From Eubacterium aggregans (lineage in GTDB: Bacteria > Bacillota > Clostridia > Eubacteriales > Eubacteriaceae), in NCBI RefSeq assembly GCF_900107815.1, contig NZ_FNRK01000019.1:1-44206 (forward strand): a stretch of DNA of 44,206 nucleotides, given 5' to 3'. A model generated the notes under the pieces. The model had not been told where the DNA came from. It ran no database searches and was given only the letters and a program-made list of their open reading frames with translations. Positions 1-7,149 of this stretch are shown piece after piece. Position 1 is the stretch's first letter. The number at the start of each line of letters is the position of its first letter. Both the position numbers and the translations under genes were made by a program.

Positions 1-105
1 GCGGAAGCCCCCAATGCGAAATGGCTGACTGATATTACCGAGGTTCCATGTTTTGATGGGAAGCTTTATCTTGCAGCGATTCTGGATTGCTATGATGGAA
101 CCAAG
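1..105 (+). mobile_element. IS3-family transposase OrfB fragment
   Basis: The first ~35 codons, in the frame open from base 1, read as the start of the rve/DDE integrase core of IS3-group OrfB proteins: a PNAKWLTDITE segment carrying the first catalytic Asp, then DGKLYLAAILDCYDG. Homology stops at about base 105 and the frame continues directly into a VanZ-like protein. No IS terminus, stop codon or spacer lies between the two. It is either an IS remnant left by a deletion or an assembly join at a repeated element. The right end of the window also carries an IS3-type element. Confidence 0.75.
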
Positions 106-540
106 GTACAGCCCCGGGAACTTGCTGTTTTATTTGTATTGGCGGTTTACGTGGTGGGGGTGCTGTATATCACCCTCCTTTCCCGACGTGCCAAGGATTT
201 GGATTATTATGATTTATCCTATTTGTTTGTCACGGTGTCCCGATCGGCGTATTCGGTGTCCCAGATGGTGGAGAATGTTTTGCTGTTCTTTCCGTTGGGC
301 TGCTTGCTGCCCATGGCCCTGCCCCGGAAGTGGCGTAGGAGCTGGATGGTTGTGGGGGTAGGCTGTTTGTTTAGTATCGCCATCGAGTTAATCCAGCTGG
401 TGACCCACCGGGGCGCCTGCCAAATTTTTGATGTAATGATGAATACTGGTGGAACCTGGGTGGGGTATTTATGCTGGTGGGTACTATGCTCCAAATCCTG
501 CAAAGGATTTTCACCAAAAAACCCCCGGGGGTTCTTGTAA
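1..540 (+). CDS. VanZ-like membrane protein, 5' end fused to IS fragment (partial)
   Basis: The frame runs open from the left edge; the VanZ-like part begins near base 106. It has a first membrane segment (about 115-180), the family signature NVLLFFPLGCLLP near 276-315, and the block IELIQLVTHRGACQIFDV followed by NTGGTWVGY, which is typical of VanZ domains. VanZ proteins are small multi-pass membrane proteins, some linked to teicoplanin resistance, most of unknown function. Only about ten residues precede the first membrane segment and none is a convincing start: the nearest candidate, TTG at 139, lies inside the helix. The native start therefore seems lost at the IS junction. Whether the hybrid is expressed is unknown. 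Confidence 0.65.
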   Translation, partial: AEAPNAKWLTDITEVPCFDGKLYLAAILDCYDGTKVQPRELAVLFVLAVYVVGVLYITLLSRRAKDLDYYDLSYLFVTVSRSAYSVSQMVENVLLFFPLGCLLPMALPRKWRRSWMVVGVGCLFSIAIELIQLVTHRGACQIFDVMMNTGGTWVGYLCWWVLCSKSCKGFSPKNPRGFL

Positions 541-563
541 AGTTTCATTCTGTAAATTATAAT
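535..563 (+). promoter_or_regulatory. Probable sigma-A promoter of serC
   Basis: TTGTAA at 535-540 and a perfect TATAAT at 558-563 are separated by exactly 17 bp. The predicted transcription start (about 569-571) falls at the first bases of the hairpin at 568-586, so the serC mRNA would begin with that stem. Confidence 0.65.
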
Positions 564-567
564 GGAA

Positions 568-595
568 ACACCCCATAAAGGGGTGTAATTTTTTT
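568..595 (+). terminator. Hairpin with T-run just upstream of serC
   Basis: Stem ACACCCC (568-574) with GGGGTGT (580-586), loop of five bases, then a T-run to 595. It has the form of an intrinsic terminator for the VanZ-like gene. Because it starts at the predicted +1 of the serC promoter and lies 17 bp before the start codon, it may instead act as a 5'-protective stem on the serC mRNA. Confidence 0.65.
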
Positions 596-612
596 CCAAG
601 GAGGAATTAACT

Positions 613-1701
613 GTGGAAAGAGTCTACAATTTTTCTGCCGGCCCATCTGCTTTGCCGGTAGAGGTACTCGAACAAGCTGCGGCTGAAATGGTCAACTATC
701 CTGGTGCGGGCATGTCCGTTATGGAAATGAGCCATCGTTCTGCGGCTTTTGCAGACATCTTGGCGGAAGCCAAGGCACTGTACAAGGAACTTATGGGAGT
801 TCCGGACAATTATGAAATCCTGTTCTTACAGGGCGGGGCATCCACCCAATTCGCCATGGTGCCGCTGAACCTGATGAACAAGAACCACAAAGCGGACTAT
901 ATCCTGACTGGGAACTGGGCCAAGAAGGCCTTCCAGGAAGGTAGCCGCTACGGGGATGCCCAGGCCATTGCATCGTCTGCGGACAAAACCTTTAGCTACA
1001 TTCCGAAGTATACCCCGGAAATGCTGCGGAAGGACGCGGATTATCTGCACATCTGTGTGAATAATACCATCTACGGCACACGCTTCCGTCCGGACAATCT
1101 GCCGGAAACCGGTGAGATTCCACTGATTGGGGATATGTCTTCCAACATTCTTTCAGAAGTGTACGATGTCAGCAAGTTTGGTGTTATTTACGCTGGAGCC
1201 CAGAAGAATATGGGGCCAGCCGGTGTGTGTGCCGTCATCATCCGTAAGGATCTGGTGGGGGACGCCATGGACTTCACACCGACCATGCTGAACTACGCTA
1301 CCCATGTGGAAAATGATTCCTGCTTCAACACCCCCCCCTGCTACAGCATTTATATCTGTAAGCTGGTGTACGAATGGGTGAAGAAGAATGGCGGCGTGGC
1401 CGGCATGGAAGCCATTAACCGTGAAAAGGCGGCGAAGCTCTACAATTACCTGGATAACAGCGCCCTCTTCACCGGGACTGTGGTGGCAGAGGATCGTTCC
1501 CTGATGAATGTGCCCTTCATTACGGGCAATGCGGATTTGGATGCGAAGTTTGTGAAGGAATCCAAGGCTGCGGGCTTAGAAAACTTAAAGGGCCACCGCT
1601 CTGTTGGTGGGATGCGGGCTTCCATTTATAATGCCATGCCCATGGCTGGAGTGGATACCCTCATCGACTTTATGAAGAAGTTCGAAACAGAAAACAAATA
1701 A
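613..1701 (+). CDS. serC: Phosphoserine aminotransferase
   Basis: Class V PLP-dependent aminotransferase, 362 residues, the usual SerC length. It converts 3-phosphohydroxypyruvate and glutamate to phosphoserine and 2-oxoglutarate in cytosolic serine synthesis. The N-terminus MERVYNFSAGPSALP, the QGGASTQF phosphate-binding segment (about 73-80) and the PLP lysine in GAQKNMGPAG (Lys198) are all present. The start is GTG at 613, behind a strong AAGGAGG site 10 bp upstream. serA follows 120 bp downstream. No serB-type phosphatase is present in the cluster. Confidence 0.97.
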   Translation: MERVYNFSAGPSALPVEVLEQAAAEMVNYPGAGMSVMEMSHRSAAFADILAEAKALYKELMGVPDNYEILFLQGGASTQFAMVPLNLMNKNHKADYILTGNWAKKAFQEGSRYGDAQAIASSADKTFSYIPKYTPEMLRKDADYLHICVNNTIYGTRFRPDNLPETGEIPLIGDMSSNILSEVYDVSKFGVIYAGAQKNMGPAGVCAVIIRKDLVGDAMDFTPTMLNYATHVENDSCFNTPPCYSIYICKLVYEWVKKNGGVAGMEAINREKAAKLYNYLDNSALFTGTVVAEDRSLMNVPFITGNADLDAKFVKESKAAGLENLKGHRSVGGMRASIYNAMPMAGVDTLIDFMKKFETENK

Positions 1702-1821
1702 TAACATCAGGCTGAACACCAGGACCGGATGGCCGGTCCACATAATTCGCGCGTAGGAGAGACTGGGTTGTATCGAAGTTGGCCAGATCTGCTGCGGCGT
1801 TATGAAAGGATAACTACTAAA
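1702..1821 (+). other. serC-serA spacer with short hairpin
   Basis: The 120-bp spacer holds a 7-bp perfect hairpin, GGACCGG (1722-1728) with CCGGTCC (1733-1739), tetraloop ATGG, not followed by a T-run. The serA frame is open back to an ATG at 1729, but that codon lies inside this hairpin and the extra 31 residues are not SerA-like. The ribosome binding site GAAAGGA (1804-1810) supports the start at 1822. No riboswitch class could be recognised. Confidence 0.45.
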
Positions 1822-2988
1822 ATGAATTACAATATTAAGACCCTGAACAATATCTCTAAACGAGGTTTGAAGCTTTTAACGGAAGACTACCAGGTGGGGG
1901 ATGACATTCAGAATCCCGATGCCATTTTGGTGCGCAGCGCCAAGATGCACGATATGGAGATCCCGGAAACGGTGAAGTTTATCGGACGTGCCGGGGCGGG
2001 TGTCAATAACATTCCCCTGGAAAAATGCTCGGAACAGGGCATTGTGGTCTGTAACTCACCGGGGGCCAATGCCAACGCCGTTAAGGAGTTGGTAGCCTGT
2101 GGGATGCTCATGTCTTCCCGTAAGGTGGTGGATGGCGTCGAATGGGCCAAGGGCCTGACGGACAGCGAGGATGTCGGTGCTGACGTTGAATCCGGGAAAA
2201 AGGCTTTTGCAGGGCCAGAACTGTACGGCAAAAAAATGGGAGTCATCGGCTTGGGTGCCATCGGTGTACTGGTGGCAAATATGGCGGTTGACTTTGGCAT
2301 GAAGGTGTATGGGTACGACCCCTTTATCTCCATCAAGCATGCCTGGGGGTTAAGCAGAAAAGTAAAACGGTCCTCCAGCATTGAAGCCGTGTTTAAAAAT
2401 TGTGACTATATTTCCATCCATATCCCATATATGGAACAGACGAAGGGCTTTGTCAATGCCGATTTACTGGCCAATTGCAATAAGAACCTGCGTCTGCTCA
2501 ACTTTGCCCGTGGCGGCTTGGTGGATAACAAGGCTTTGGCGAAGGCCTTGGAAGAAGGCCGGCTGGCTGCCTACGTAACGGATTTCCCCAGTGCGGAAAC
2601 CTTGGCGATGAAGAATGTCATCAATGTGCCTCACTTAGGGGCATCGACTCCAGAAAGTGAAGAAAACTGCGCCACCATGGCGGTGGAAGAAATGCGAGAT
2701 TTCTTAGAAAATGGGAACATCGTCAATTCGGTAAACTACCCGGATTGCACCATGGGTGAATGCAGCAGTGTACACCGCATCACCGTGGCCCATAAAAATA
2801 TCCCTAATATGATCGGCCAGATTACCACTGTGCTGGCCAAGGAAAATATCAATATTTCGGATATGACCAATAAGAATAAGGGCGAATATGCCTACACCAT
2901 GATCGATGTGGACAGTGAAGTCACCGATGTGGTGAAGCAGGAGCTGAAAGCCATCGAAGGCGTGACCCGGGTTCGGGTTCTGAAGTAG
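1822..2988 (+). CDS. serA: D-3-phosphoglycerate dehydrogenase with C-terminal ACT domain
   Basis: First enzyme of serine synthesis: oxidises 3-phosphoglycerate to 3-phosphohydroxypyruvate with NAD. The product of 388 residues has a Rossmann NAD motif GLGAIG (143-148), the catalytic Arg230 in NFARGG, Glu259 in PSAET and His271 in PHLGAST. An ACT domain (about 318-388) would bind a regulatory amino acid, probably serine. It is the short SerA class without the intervening domain. ATG 1822 is chosen over the upstream ATG 1729 because of its Shine-Dalgarno site and because SerA homology begins there. The next gene starts 7 bp after the stop. Confidence 0.95.
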   Translation: MNYNIKTLNNISKRGLKLLTEDYQVGDDIQNPDAILVRSAKMHDMEIPETVKFIGRAGAGVNNIPLEKCSEQGIVVCNSPGANANAVKELVACGMLMSSRKVVDGVEWAKGLTDSEDVGADVESGKKAFAGPELYGKKMGVIGLGAIGVLVANMAVDFGMKVYGYDPFISIKHAWGLSRKVKRSSSIEAVFKNCDYISIHIPYMEQTKGFVNADLLANCNKNLRLLNFARGGLVDNKALAKALEEGRLAAYVTDFPSAETLAMKNVINVPHLGASTPESEENCATMAVEEMRDFLENGNIVNSVNYPDCTMGECSSVHRITVAHKNIPNMIGQITTVLAKENINISDMTNKNKGEYAYTMIDVDSEVTDVVKQELKAIEGVTRVRVLK

Positions 2989-2995
2989 GCCCATC

Positions 2996-4237
2996 ATGGC
3001 GACGATTAAACCCTTTAAGGCCCTTCGGCCTTACCCGGAGAAGGCAGCGGATGTCGCGGCCTTACCCTACGATGTGTATAACCGTGAAGAAGCGGCAGCG
3101 GCAGCCCGGGGAAGGTATGACTCCTTCCTCCGGGTGGACCGGCCGGAAACCACCATGGACCCAAGAATGGATCTATACGATCCAGCGGTGTATATCCAGG
3201 CGAAGAAGAACCTTCAGAAGCTCTTTGAGCGCAAGGCGATTTTTAAGGACGACGCCCCTTATCTGTACGTGTATGAGCTGACCATGGACGGGCGCAGCCA
3301 AACGGGCTTAGTGGCCTGTACCAGTATTGATGAATATCTCAATGATACCATCAAAAAGCATGAGCTCACCCGGGCGGATAAGGAGGCGGACCGCATCCGC
3401 CACGTGGATGCCCTGGATGCCAATACGGGCCCGATTTTCTTAACCTACCGCAGCCAGGCGGCCATTAACACCATCATTGATGGGGTGAAGGCGGGGGCAC
3501 CGGTGTACGATTTTACCGCCGAGGATGGGGTAACCCATCGGGTGTGGGTCATCGACGATACGGATGCCATCACCACCTTGGTGGAAGCCTTTGGCGGGGT
3601 GGACAGCCTATATATTGCCGATGGCCATCACCGCAGTGCTTCTGCGGTAAAGGTTGGCCTGAAGCGCCGGGAGGAAAACCCCAATTATACCGGGGATGAG
3701 GAGTTTAACTACTTCTTATCCGTCCTCTTTCCGGATGAACAGCTGAAAATTATGGATTATAACCGTGTGGTGGCAGACCTGAACGGCATGACTTCAGAGG
3801 AATTTTTGGCGGCCATTTCGAATGCGTTCGAGGTGGAAAAGGTGGGGAAGACCCCGGTTCACCCCAGTGCTAAGGGGACCTTTGGAATGTTCCTGGGAGA
3901 CACCTGGTACAAGCTGACGGCCAAGGAAGGCAGCTACGATACCGAAGATCCGGTGAAGAGTCTGGATGTGGCTATTTTACAGGATAATCTGCTTATTCCC
4001 ATTTTGGGGATTGAAGATATCCGGACAGATAAGCGCATCGACTTTGTCGGTGGAATCCGAGGTCTTAGCGAGCTTGAACGCCGGGTAGAAACGGATATGG
4101 CCCTGGCCTTTTCCATGTATCCCACAGCCATTTCAGAGCTCATGGCCATTGCGGATGCCGGGTTGCTCATGCCCCCCAAATCCACCTGGTTTGAACCGAA
4201 GCTGCGCAGTGGATTGTTTATTCACACCTTATCTTAA
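2996..4237 (+). CDS. DUF1015 family protein, possible serine/phosphoserine enzyme
   Basis: A 413-residue cytosolic protein of the DUF1015 (COG4198) family. Visible hallmarks are the N-terminal KPFKALRPYPEKA, a segment HELTRADKEADRIRH (about 122-136) and the motif YIADGHHRSASA, with DGHHR at 209-213. Its start lies 7 bp after serA, so it is very likely cotranscribed with serC-serA. The DGHHR motif recalls the GxxR phosphate-handling motif of the ParB/sulfiredoxin fold used by SerK-type serine kinases. That, plus the absence of serB here, makes a role in phosphoserine/serine interconversion plausible. This is inference; the family has no function I can state as proven. Confidence 0.85.
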   Translation: MATIKPFKALRPYPEKAADVAALPYDVYNREEAAAAARGRYDSFLRVDRPETTMDPRMDLYDPAVYIQAKKNLQKLFERKAIFKDDAPYLYVYELTMDGRSQTGLVACTSIDEYLNDTIKKHELTRADKEADRIRHVDALDANTGPIFLTYRSQAAINTIIDGVKAGAPVYDFTAEDGVTHRVWVIDDTDAITTLVEAFGGVDSLYIADGHHRSASAVKVGLKRREENPNYTGDEEFNYFLSVLFPDEQLKIMDYNRVVADLNGMTSEEFLAAISNAFEVEKVGKTPVHPSAKGTFGMFLGDTWYKLTAKEGSYDTEDPVKSLDVAILQDNLLIPILGIEDIRTDKRIDFVGGIRGLSELERRVETDMALAFSMYPTAISELMAIADAGLLMPPKSTWFEPKLRSGLFIHTLS

Positions 4238-4246
4238 GTCTTTTAC

Positions 4247-4286
4247 ACCCTTTTATCGTATTTTACGGTGAAAGGGTTTTCTTTTT
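4247..4286 (+). terminator. Intrinsic terminator of the serC-serA-DUF1015 operon
   Basis: A 14-bp stem (4247-4260 with 4264-4277, allowing G-T pairs) with a 3-base loop, followed by a T-rich tract (TTTCTTTTT). It starts 10 bp after the DUF1015 stop codon. Confidence 0.9.
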
Positions 4287-4306
4287 GTCAGGGGGTCCGG
4301 TATAAT
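4278..4306 (+). promoter_or_regulatory. Possible promoter of the clostripain-like gene
   Basis: A perfect TATAAT at 4301-4306 lies 34 bp before the start codon. The -35 region at 17-bp spacing (TTTCTT, 4278-4283) is weak and overlaps the T-tract of the preceding terminator. Confidence 0.5.
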
Positions 4307-4339
4307 GTAGAAAATTCAAATGAACAAAAGGGGTATTCG

Positions 4340-6286
4340 ATGAAAAAACGATTAGGAATCTTAGGCAGCCTTCTCCTGCTGGCCGTATTGCTGGCTGGCT
4401 GTGGGAGTGGCGGAAGTGGAACCCTCTCCGCCGATGATGTGGGGACCAAAAAGCCCACGGGCGAGAAGAGCAAATGGGCGGTGTATTGGTACTGCTGCGG
4501 CAGCGACCTGGAAAGTGAATACGGTGCTGCAACGGCGGATATTGAAGAAATGCTGGGGGCTACCACCTCCGAAGATGTCAAGGTGGTGGTCCAAACCGGT
4601 GGGGCGGCCCAGTGGCAAAACGATGTTGTGGATGCCTCTAAAATCGAGCGTTACGAATTTGGAAGCGATGGCCTGAATTTGGTGGATCAGCAGCCCCAGG
4701 CAGATATGGGTGAAGCTGGGACCCTCCAGTCCTTTTTATCCTTCTGCCAGAAAAATTATCCGGCGGATAATACCATGCTGTTATTCTGGAACCACGGTGG
4801 TGGTAGTGTCTCTGGGGTCAGCTTTGATGAAAACTACGATTATGACAGCTTAACCTTAAAGGAGCTGGATACCGCCATCGGCAGTGTCTACAGCTCTGGG
4901 CAGAAGCTCAGCGTCGTTGGGATGGACACTTGTCTGATGGCCACCCTGGACAATGCCAATATCATGAAGAAATACGCCAATTATCTGGTGGCCTCTGAAG
5001 AGCTGGAACCTGGCAACGGCTGGGAATATACCAAGTGGCTCTCCGCCCTGGGTGAAAACCCGGATATCAGTGCGGTGGATTTAGGAAAGGCCATTTGTGA
5101 TGCCTTTGTAGAGGGCTGTGAGGATGCCGGAACCAGCGACGAAATCACCCTATCTGTCACGGATTTAAGTAAGGTAGATGCCTTGGTATCCGCCGTGGAC
5201 AGTATGGGGACGGAGGTCCTCACCAAAGCGGCAGGAAACAGCAAGGTGGTGGGCCAGTTTGGCCGGAGCGCCCGGGCGGCTGAAAATTACGGCGGTAATA
5301 ACGACGAGGACGGCTACACCAATATGGTGGATTTAGGGGATCTGATGAAAAACGCCGATGACCTCATTGCCGCCACGGATAAAAACGTGCTTTCTGCCCT
5401 GGAATCCGCAGTGGTGTATAAGGTGAACGGCCCTTACCGGAGCCAGGCCTCGGGCTTGTCCACCTACTACTCCTATGACGGGGATACCGACAGCTTAGCG
5501 GAGTATGCCCAGGTGGCGGCCAGCCCGAACTACACCCGGTTTATCCAGTACTCCCTGGGTGAGGATGTCTCGGCAGAGGTTTCCCAGTCCACCGGGGTAG
5601 CAGATGTTCAGACAGTCCAGGGCTTTAACCAGCAGCTGAATCTGAGTATCGATGGTGATGGCTACATCAATCTGAAGCTGGACCCTGCGGGATTAGATGC
5701 CGTATCCAGCGTGACCTTCGACCTCATCTACATGGATGAAGGGGTCAATGAAATGGTGTTTATGGGGACGGATAACGATATTGATGCCAATTGGGATACC
5801 GGCGTATTCAAAGACAATTTCCGGGGCGTCTGGGGGGCCATGGACGGCAATTACGCCTATATGGAAATCACCTATGAAGGGGACGACTATAATCTGTACA
5901 CTGTGCCCATCAAGCTCAATGGGGAAGAAACCAATATGACGGTTTCCTATAGCTTTAAGGATGAAAAATTTAAGATTTTAGGCGTTAGCGACGGGATTGA
6001 TGAAAATACCGGGATGGCGGAACGAAGCCTGAAAGCGTTGAAAAAAGGGGATGAAATCATCCTGTTGTCCTATGCCATGAGCATGGATGATGGCAATGAT
6101 GAACTGTATGAATACGAATCGAAGCCCATTAAATACAAGGGCGATACCCAGTTTGAAGAGGTAGAACTGACCAACGGGGATTATGCCTATACCTTTAACG
6201 TGAAGGACACTACCGGGAAGACCGTTTCTTCGGATTACGCTTATATCAACTACAATAACGGGGATATTACCTCCTCCCTTGAATAG
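4340..6286 (+). CDS. Clostripain-family (C11) cysteine peptidase lipoprotein
   Basis: A 648-residue predicted lipoprotein. The signal sequence ends in the lipobox LAGC with the lipidated Cys21, so the enzyme should sit on the outer face of the membrane. The caspase-like C11 core holds the catalytic pair His152 in FWNHGGG and Cys198 in VGMDTCLMA. Clostripain relatives cleave after basic residues and often self-process. The region after about 430 is a beta-rich C-terminal half without a recognised domain. ATG 4340 is preferred to the in-frame start at 4268 because AAAAGGGG lies just upstream and the signal peptide begins there. It appears monocistronic, with terminators on both sides. Confidence 0.9.
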   Translation: MKKRLGILGSLLLLAVLLAGCGSGGSGTLSADDVGTKKPTGEKSKWAVYWYCCGSDLESEYGAATADIEEMLGATTSEDVKVVVQTGGAAQWQNDVVDASKIERYEFGSDGLNLVDQQPQADMGEAGTLQSFLSFCQKNYPADNTMLLFWNHGGGSVSGVSFDENYDYDSLTLKELDTAIGSVYSSGQKLSVVGMDTCLMATLDNANIMKKYANYLVASEELEPGNGWEYTKWLSALGENPDISAVDLGKAICDAFVEGCEDAGTSDEITLSVTDLSKVDALVSAVDSMGTEVLTKAAGNSKVVGQFGRSARAAENYGGNNDEDGYTNMVDLGDLMKNADDLIAATDKNVLSALESAVVYKVNGPYRSQASGLSTYYSYDGDTDSLAEYAQVAASPNYTRFIQYSLGEDVSAEVSQSTGVADVQTVQGFNQQLNLSIDGDGYINLKLDPAGLDAVSSVTFDLIYMDEGVNEMVFMGTDNDIDANWDTGVFKDNFRGVWGAMDGNYAYMEITYEGDDYNLYTVPIKLNGEETNMTVSYSFKDEKFKILGVSDGIDENTGMAERSLKALKKGDEIILLSYAMSMDDGNDELYEYESKPIKYKGDTQFEEVELTNGDYAYTFNVKDTTGKTVSSDYAYINYNNGDITSSLE

Positions 6287-6305
6287 AAGCGTATCGGATG
6301 CAATA

Positions 6306-6351
6306 AAAAATACCATCGTCCCCTCGAAAGAGGGTGGACGATGGTATTTTT
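6306..6351. terminator. Bidirectional terminator between clostripain-like gene and xpt
   Basis: A 16-bp perfect stem (6306-6321 with 6336-6351) begins with a run of A and ends with a run of T. It can terminate both converging genes. Confidence 0.92.
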
Positions 6352-6354
6352 GGT

Positions 6355-6924
6355 TTACCGAAAGACGATTTCCCCGGAGGACATATCCTCCACAATGGCC
6401 AGGGATTCCAGCTGGATGCCCTGTTCACGAATCTTCTTTCCGCCTTCCTGAAATCCCTTTTCAACCACGATGCCAATGCCCTCCAGGGTGGCACCGGCCT
6501 GGGCAATGATCTCGATGAGTCCTTCTAAGGCATGGCCAGTGGCTAGAAAATCATCGACGACGAGGATGTGGTCCTCAGGAGATAAGAATTCCCCAGAAAC
6601 CATAATATCGTAGTTTTTATTCTGGGTGTAGGACATGACCGTGCTTTTATAGACCTGGTCACTGATGTTGGTGCTGCGGTTCTTTTTGGCAAACACCACT
6701 GGGGTGCCGAAGTGCTGGGCGACGATACAGGCGATACCGATGCCAGAGGCTTCGATGGTCAGGATTTTATTAATGGGCTTATCCGAAAACCGTTCTTTAA
6801 ATGCTTCACCGACGTGGTCGAGAAGGGTGACGTCGATCTGGTGGTTTAGAAATTTGTCTACCTTTAAAATATTGCCGGGCTTGACAACGCCATCCTTTAA
6901 AATACGGTCTTTAAGTTCTTGCAT
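6355..6924 (-). CDS. xpt: Xanthine phosphoribosyltransferase
   Basis: A 189-residue type I phosphoribosyltransferase that joins xanthine to PRPP to make XMP in purine salvage. The PRPP-binding motif ILVVDDFLATGHAL and the start MQELKDRILKDGVV are typical of Xpt, as is the length. ATG at 6924-6922 is chosen for its AAAGGAGA site; the longer in-frame extension is AT-rich and not Xpt-like. A TATAAT (minus strand, 6966-6961) lies about 40 bp upstream with no clear -35. No purine riboswitch could be found in the leader although xpt genes often have one. No pbuX permease follows: the gene ends at a terminator. Confidence 0.93.
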   Translation of the reverse strand: MQELKDRILKDGVVKPGNILKVDKFLNHQIDVTLLDHVGEAFKERFSDKPINKILTIEASGIGIACIVAQHFGTPVVFAKKNRSTNISDQVYKSTVMSYTQNKNYDIMVSGEFLSPEDHILVVDDFLATGHALEGLIEIIAQAGATLEGIGIVVEKGFQEGGKKIREQGIQLESLAIVEDMSSGEIVFR

Positions 6925-7024
6925 GAAAATCTCCTTTGGTTCGTGGTATATGTTTATAACATTATATATCATCTTGGGAGATTTTTTTAGTGCTATTTTG
7001 AGATTATTACAGATTTTATGTCGT

Positions 7025-7149
7025 TTAGTGTTTCTTGAGCAGGACAAAGGCTGCTAACGCGGCTAAACCAAGGAGCCCCAGACTGAGGTATAATGTTGGA
7101 GTGATTCCGGAATCGATGCCGGTTTGGGACTGAGAACCGGTGGGGCTTC
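7025..7149 (-). pseudogene. Out-of-frame sortase-type sorting tail of the SHIRT protein
   Basis: One frame away from the end of the SHIRT gene, the minus strand encodes QSQTGIDSGITPTLYL, then a hydrophobic stretch rich in Leu, Gly and Ala, and ends in LLKKH and a TAA at 7027-7025. This is the layout of a cell-wall sorting signal: a degenerate (S/P)QTG motif, membrane span and basic tail. Adding one base to the four-base G run at 7142-7145 (C run on the coding strand) would join it to the main frame. Confidence 0.75.

Noticed and set aside
519-532. Palindrome AACCCCCGGGGGTT-like run at the VanZ 3' end as a terminator
   Set aside because: It has no loop and no following T-run; the terminator-like hairpin at 568-595 is a better candidate.
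1702-1821. Glycine or serine riboswitch before serA
   Set aside because: A GGAGAGAC-like string occurs near 1756, but the matching conserved glycine-aptamer core could not be found.
6925-7020. Purine riboswitch upstream of xpt
   Set aside because: Searched by eye on the minus strand; the two kissing-loop stems and conserved core are not there.
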